From: Candidatus Levybacteria bacterium RIFCSPHIGHO2_01_FULL_36_15
GTDB taxonomy: Bacteria > Patescibacteriota > Microgenomatia > Levybacterales > GWA1-39-11
NCBI GenBank assembly: GCA_001782015.1
Contig: MFNJ01000036.1
Span: 14,044 to 51,253 of the forward strand
Length of the DNA stretch: 37,210 bases
Reading direction: 5' to 3'
The position numbers and the translations under genes are program-made. Below are positions 36,978-37,210 of this stretch, one piece after another (within the stretch, counting starts at the first letter, position 1; every line of letters starts with the position of its first letter). The notes below the pieces were generated by a model. It was not told the DNA's origin, searched no databases, and saw only the letters and a program-made list of their open reading frames with translations.

Positions 36978-37050
36978 ATGCGTTAACGATTTAAGATTTA
37001 CGATATATGATTTATGATTCTTAAATCATTATTCATAATTCATAAATCAA
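36978..37050. repeat. AT-rich degenerate repeat upstream of the antiporter gene
   Basis: A run built from variants of ATGATTTA and AATCATAA in both orientations (ATGATTTATGATT followed by TTAAATCATTATTCAT). It can form alternative hairpins. A weaker stretch of the same flavour lies before pilT (3967-3993). Confidence 0.45.
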
Positions 37051-37066
37051 TTAGTATATTTTCAGT

Positions 37067-37210
37067 TTATGTTAATGGGGAAAGAAAATCAACGAGTTCC
37101 TGAGGTAACGGTGATTCGAATTCCAAAATTTCCTCACTTTGAGGATGATAGAATTTTATTTTTTCCGCATGAAGGAAATGGCGGTTCAATAACTTTCTGT
37201 CATTTTTAAA
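37067..37210 (-). CDS. RluA/RluD-type pseudouridine synthase, C-terminal end, cut by window edge
   Basis: The last 47 residues of a protein that runs off the right edge. LLNRHFLHAEKIKFYHPQ followed by EEILEFESPLPQELVDFL matches the end of the RluA/RluD family, where R(Q/H)xLHA and a late PLPxD(L/F) motif are conserved. These enzymes convert uridines in rRNA or tRNA to pseudouridine; which RNA cannot be told without the catalytic part. It ends 91 bases before the antiporter start on the same strand. Confidence 0.85.
   Translation of the reverse strand, partial: FKNDRKLLNRHFLHAEKIKFYHPQSEEILEFESPLPQELVDFLSPLT

Overview
The window is about 37 kb of AT-rich, densely packed bacterial DNA. It most likely comes from a Candidate Phyla Radiation (Patescibacteria) genome, with Microgenomates as the best guess. 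The reasons are very short intergenic gaps, several reduced proteins (a 231-residue delta'-like clamp loader subunit, a half-size MFS protein), type IV pilus genes with no secretin or PilN/PilO, and TGA used as an ordinary stop, which excludes the Gracilibacteria/Absconditabacteria code. The lineage is inferred from gene content, since no rRNA or tRNA is visible.

Layout. 1-1893 (minus): prepilin peptidase pilD (cut by the window edge), a pilin, and a small delta'-like clamp loader subunit. 2075-6383 (plus): first pilus motor, pilB-pilT-pilC. 6442-11569: gyrB, inorganic pyrophosphatase, gyrA. 11717-14270: folD, a six-helix MFS protein, a membrane-anchored CAP-domain protein. 14346-18271: a membrane GAF protein, a seven-helix PAS histidine kinase and two stand-alone CheY-like receivers. 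18341-25869: a second pilus locus with pilB2, pilC2, four minor-pilin-like proteins, a PilM/GspL-like protein fused through a membrane helix to a LytR_C domain, and a pilin that appears to start at ATC. 25887-27456: an L,D-transpeptidase and a VanW-like protein, divergent.

27499-31742 is the accessory part. It holds a Xer-type tyrosine recombinase, a RAYT/Y1 transposase between two near-identical hairpin-bearing repeats, three copies of a GTGCGACATAA-type repeat, about 1.3 kb without an intact gene, one unrecognised gene and two broken genes, one of them a histidine phosphatase. 31743-37210 returns to core-like genes: a polytopic membrane protein, yebC, a TPR protein, a 49-residue membrane protein, a LytR_C protein, a KefB-type antiporter and the C-terminus of an RluA/RluD-type pseudouridine synthase.

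How the parts fit. PilD would process all the pilins. The two PilB/PilC pairs could build two different fibres, or one fibre under different conditions, with a single PilT for retraction. The sensor, kinase and receivers directly before pilB2 suggest that the second fibre is signal-controlled. Many genes in the window have a -10 hexamer (TATAAT or close) ending 6-8 bases before the start codon and no Shine-Dalgarno sequence, so leaderless mRNAs look common here. The points most worth following up are the PilM/GspL-LytR_C fusion, the C-terminal domain shared by two adjacent minor pilins, the ATC-start pilin and the repeat-rich recombinase/transposase region.
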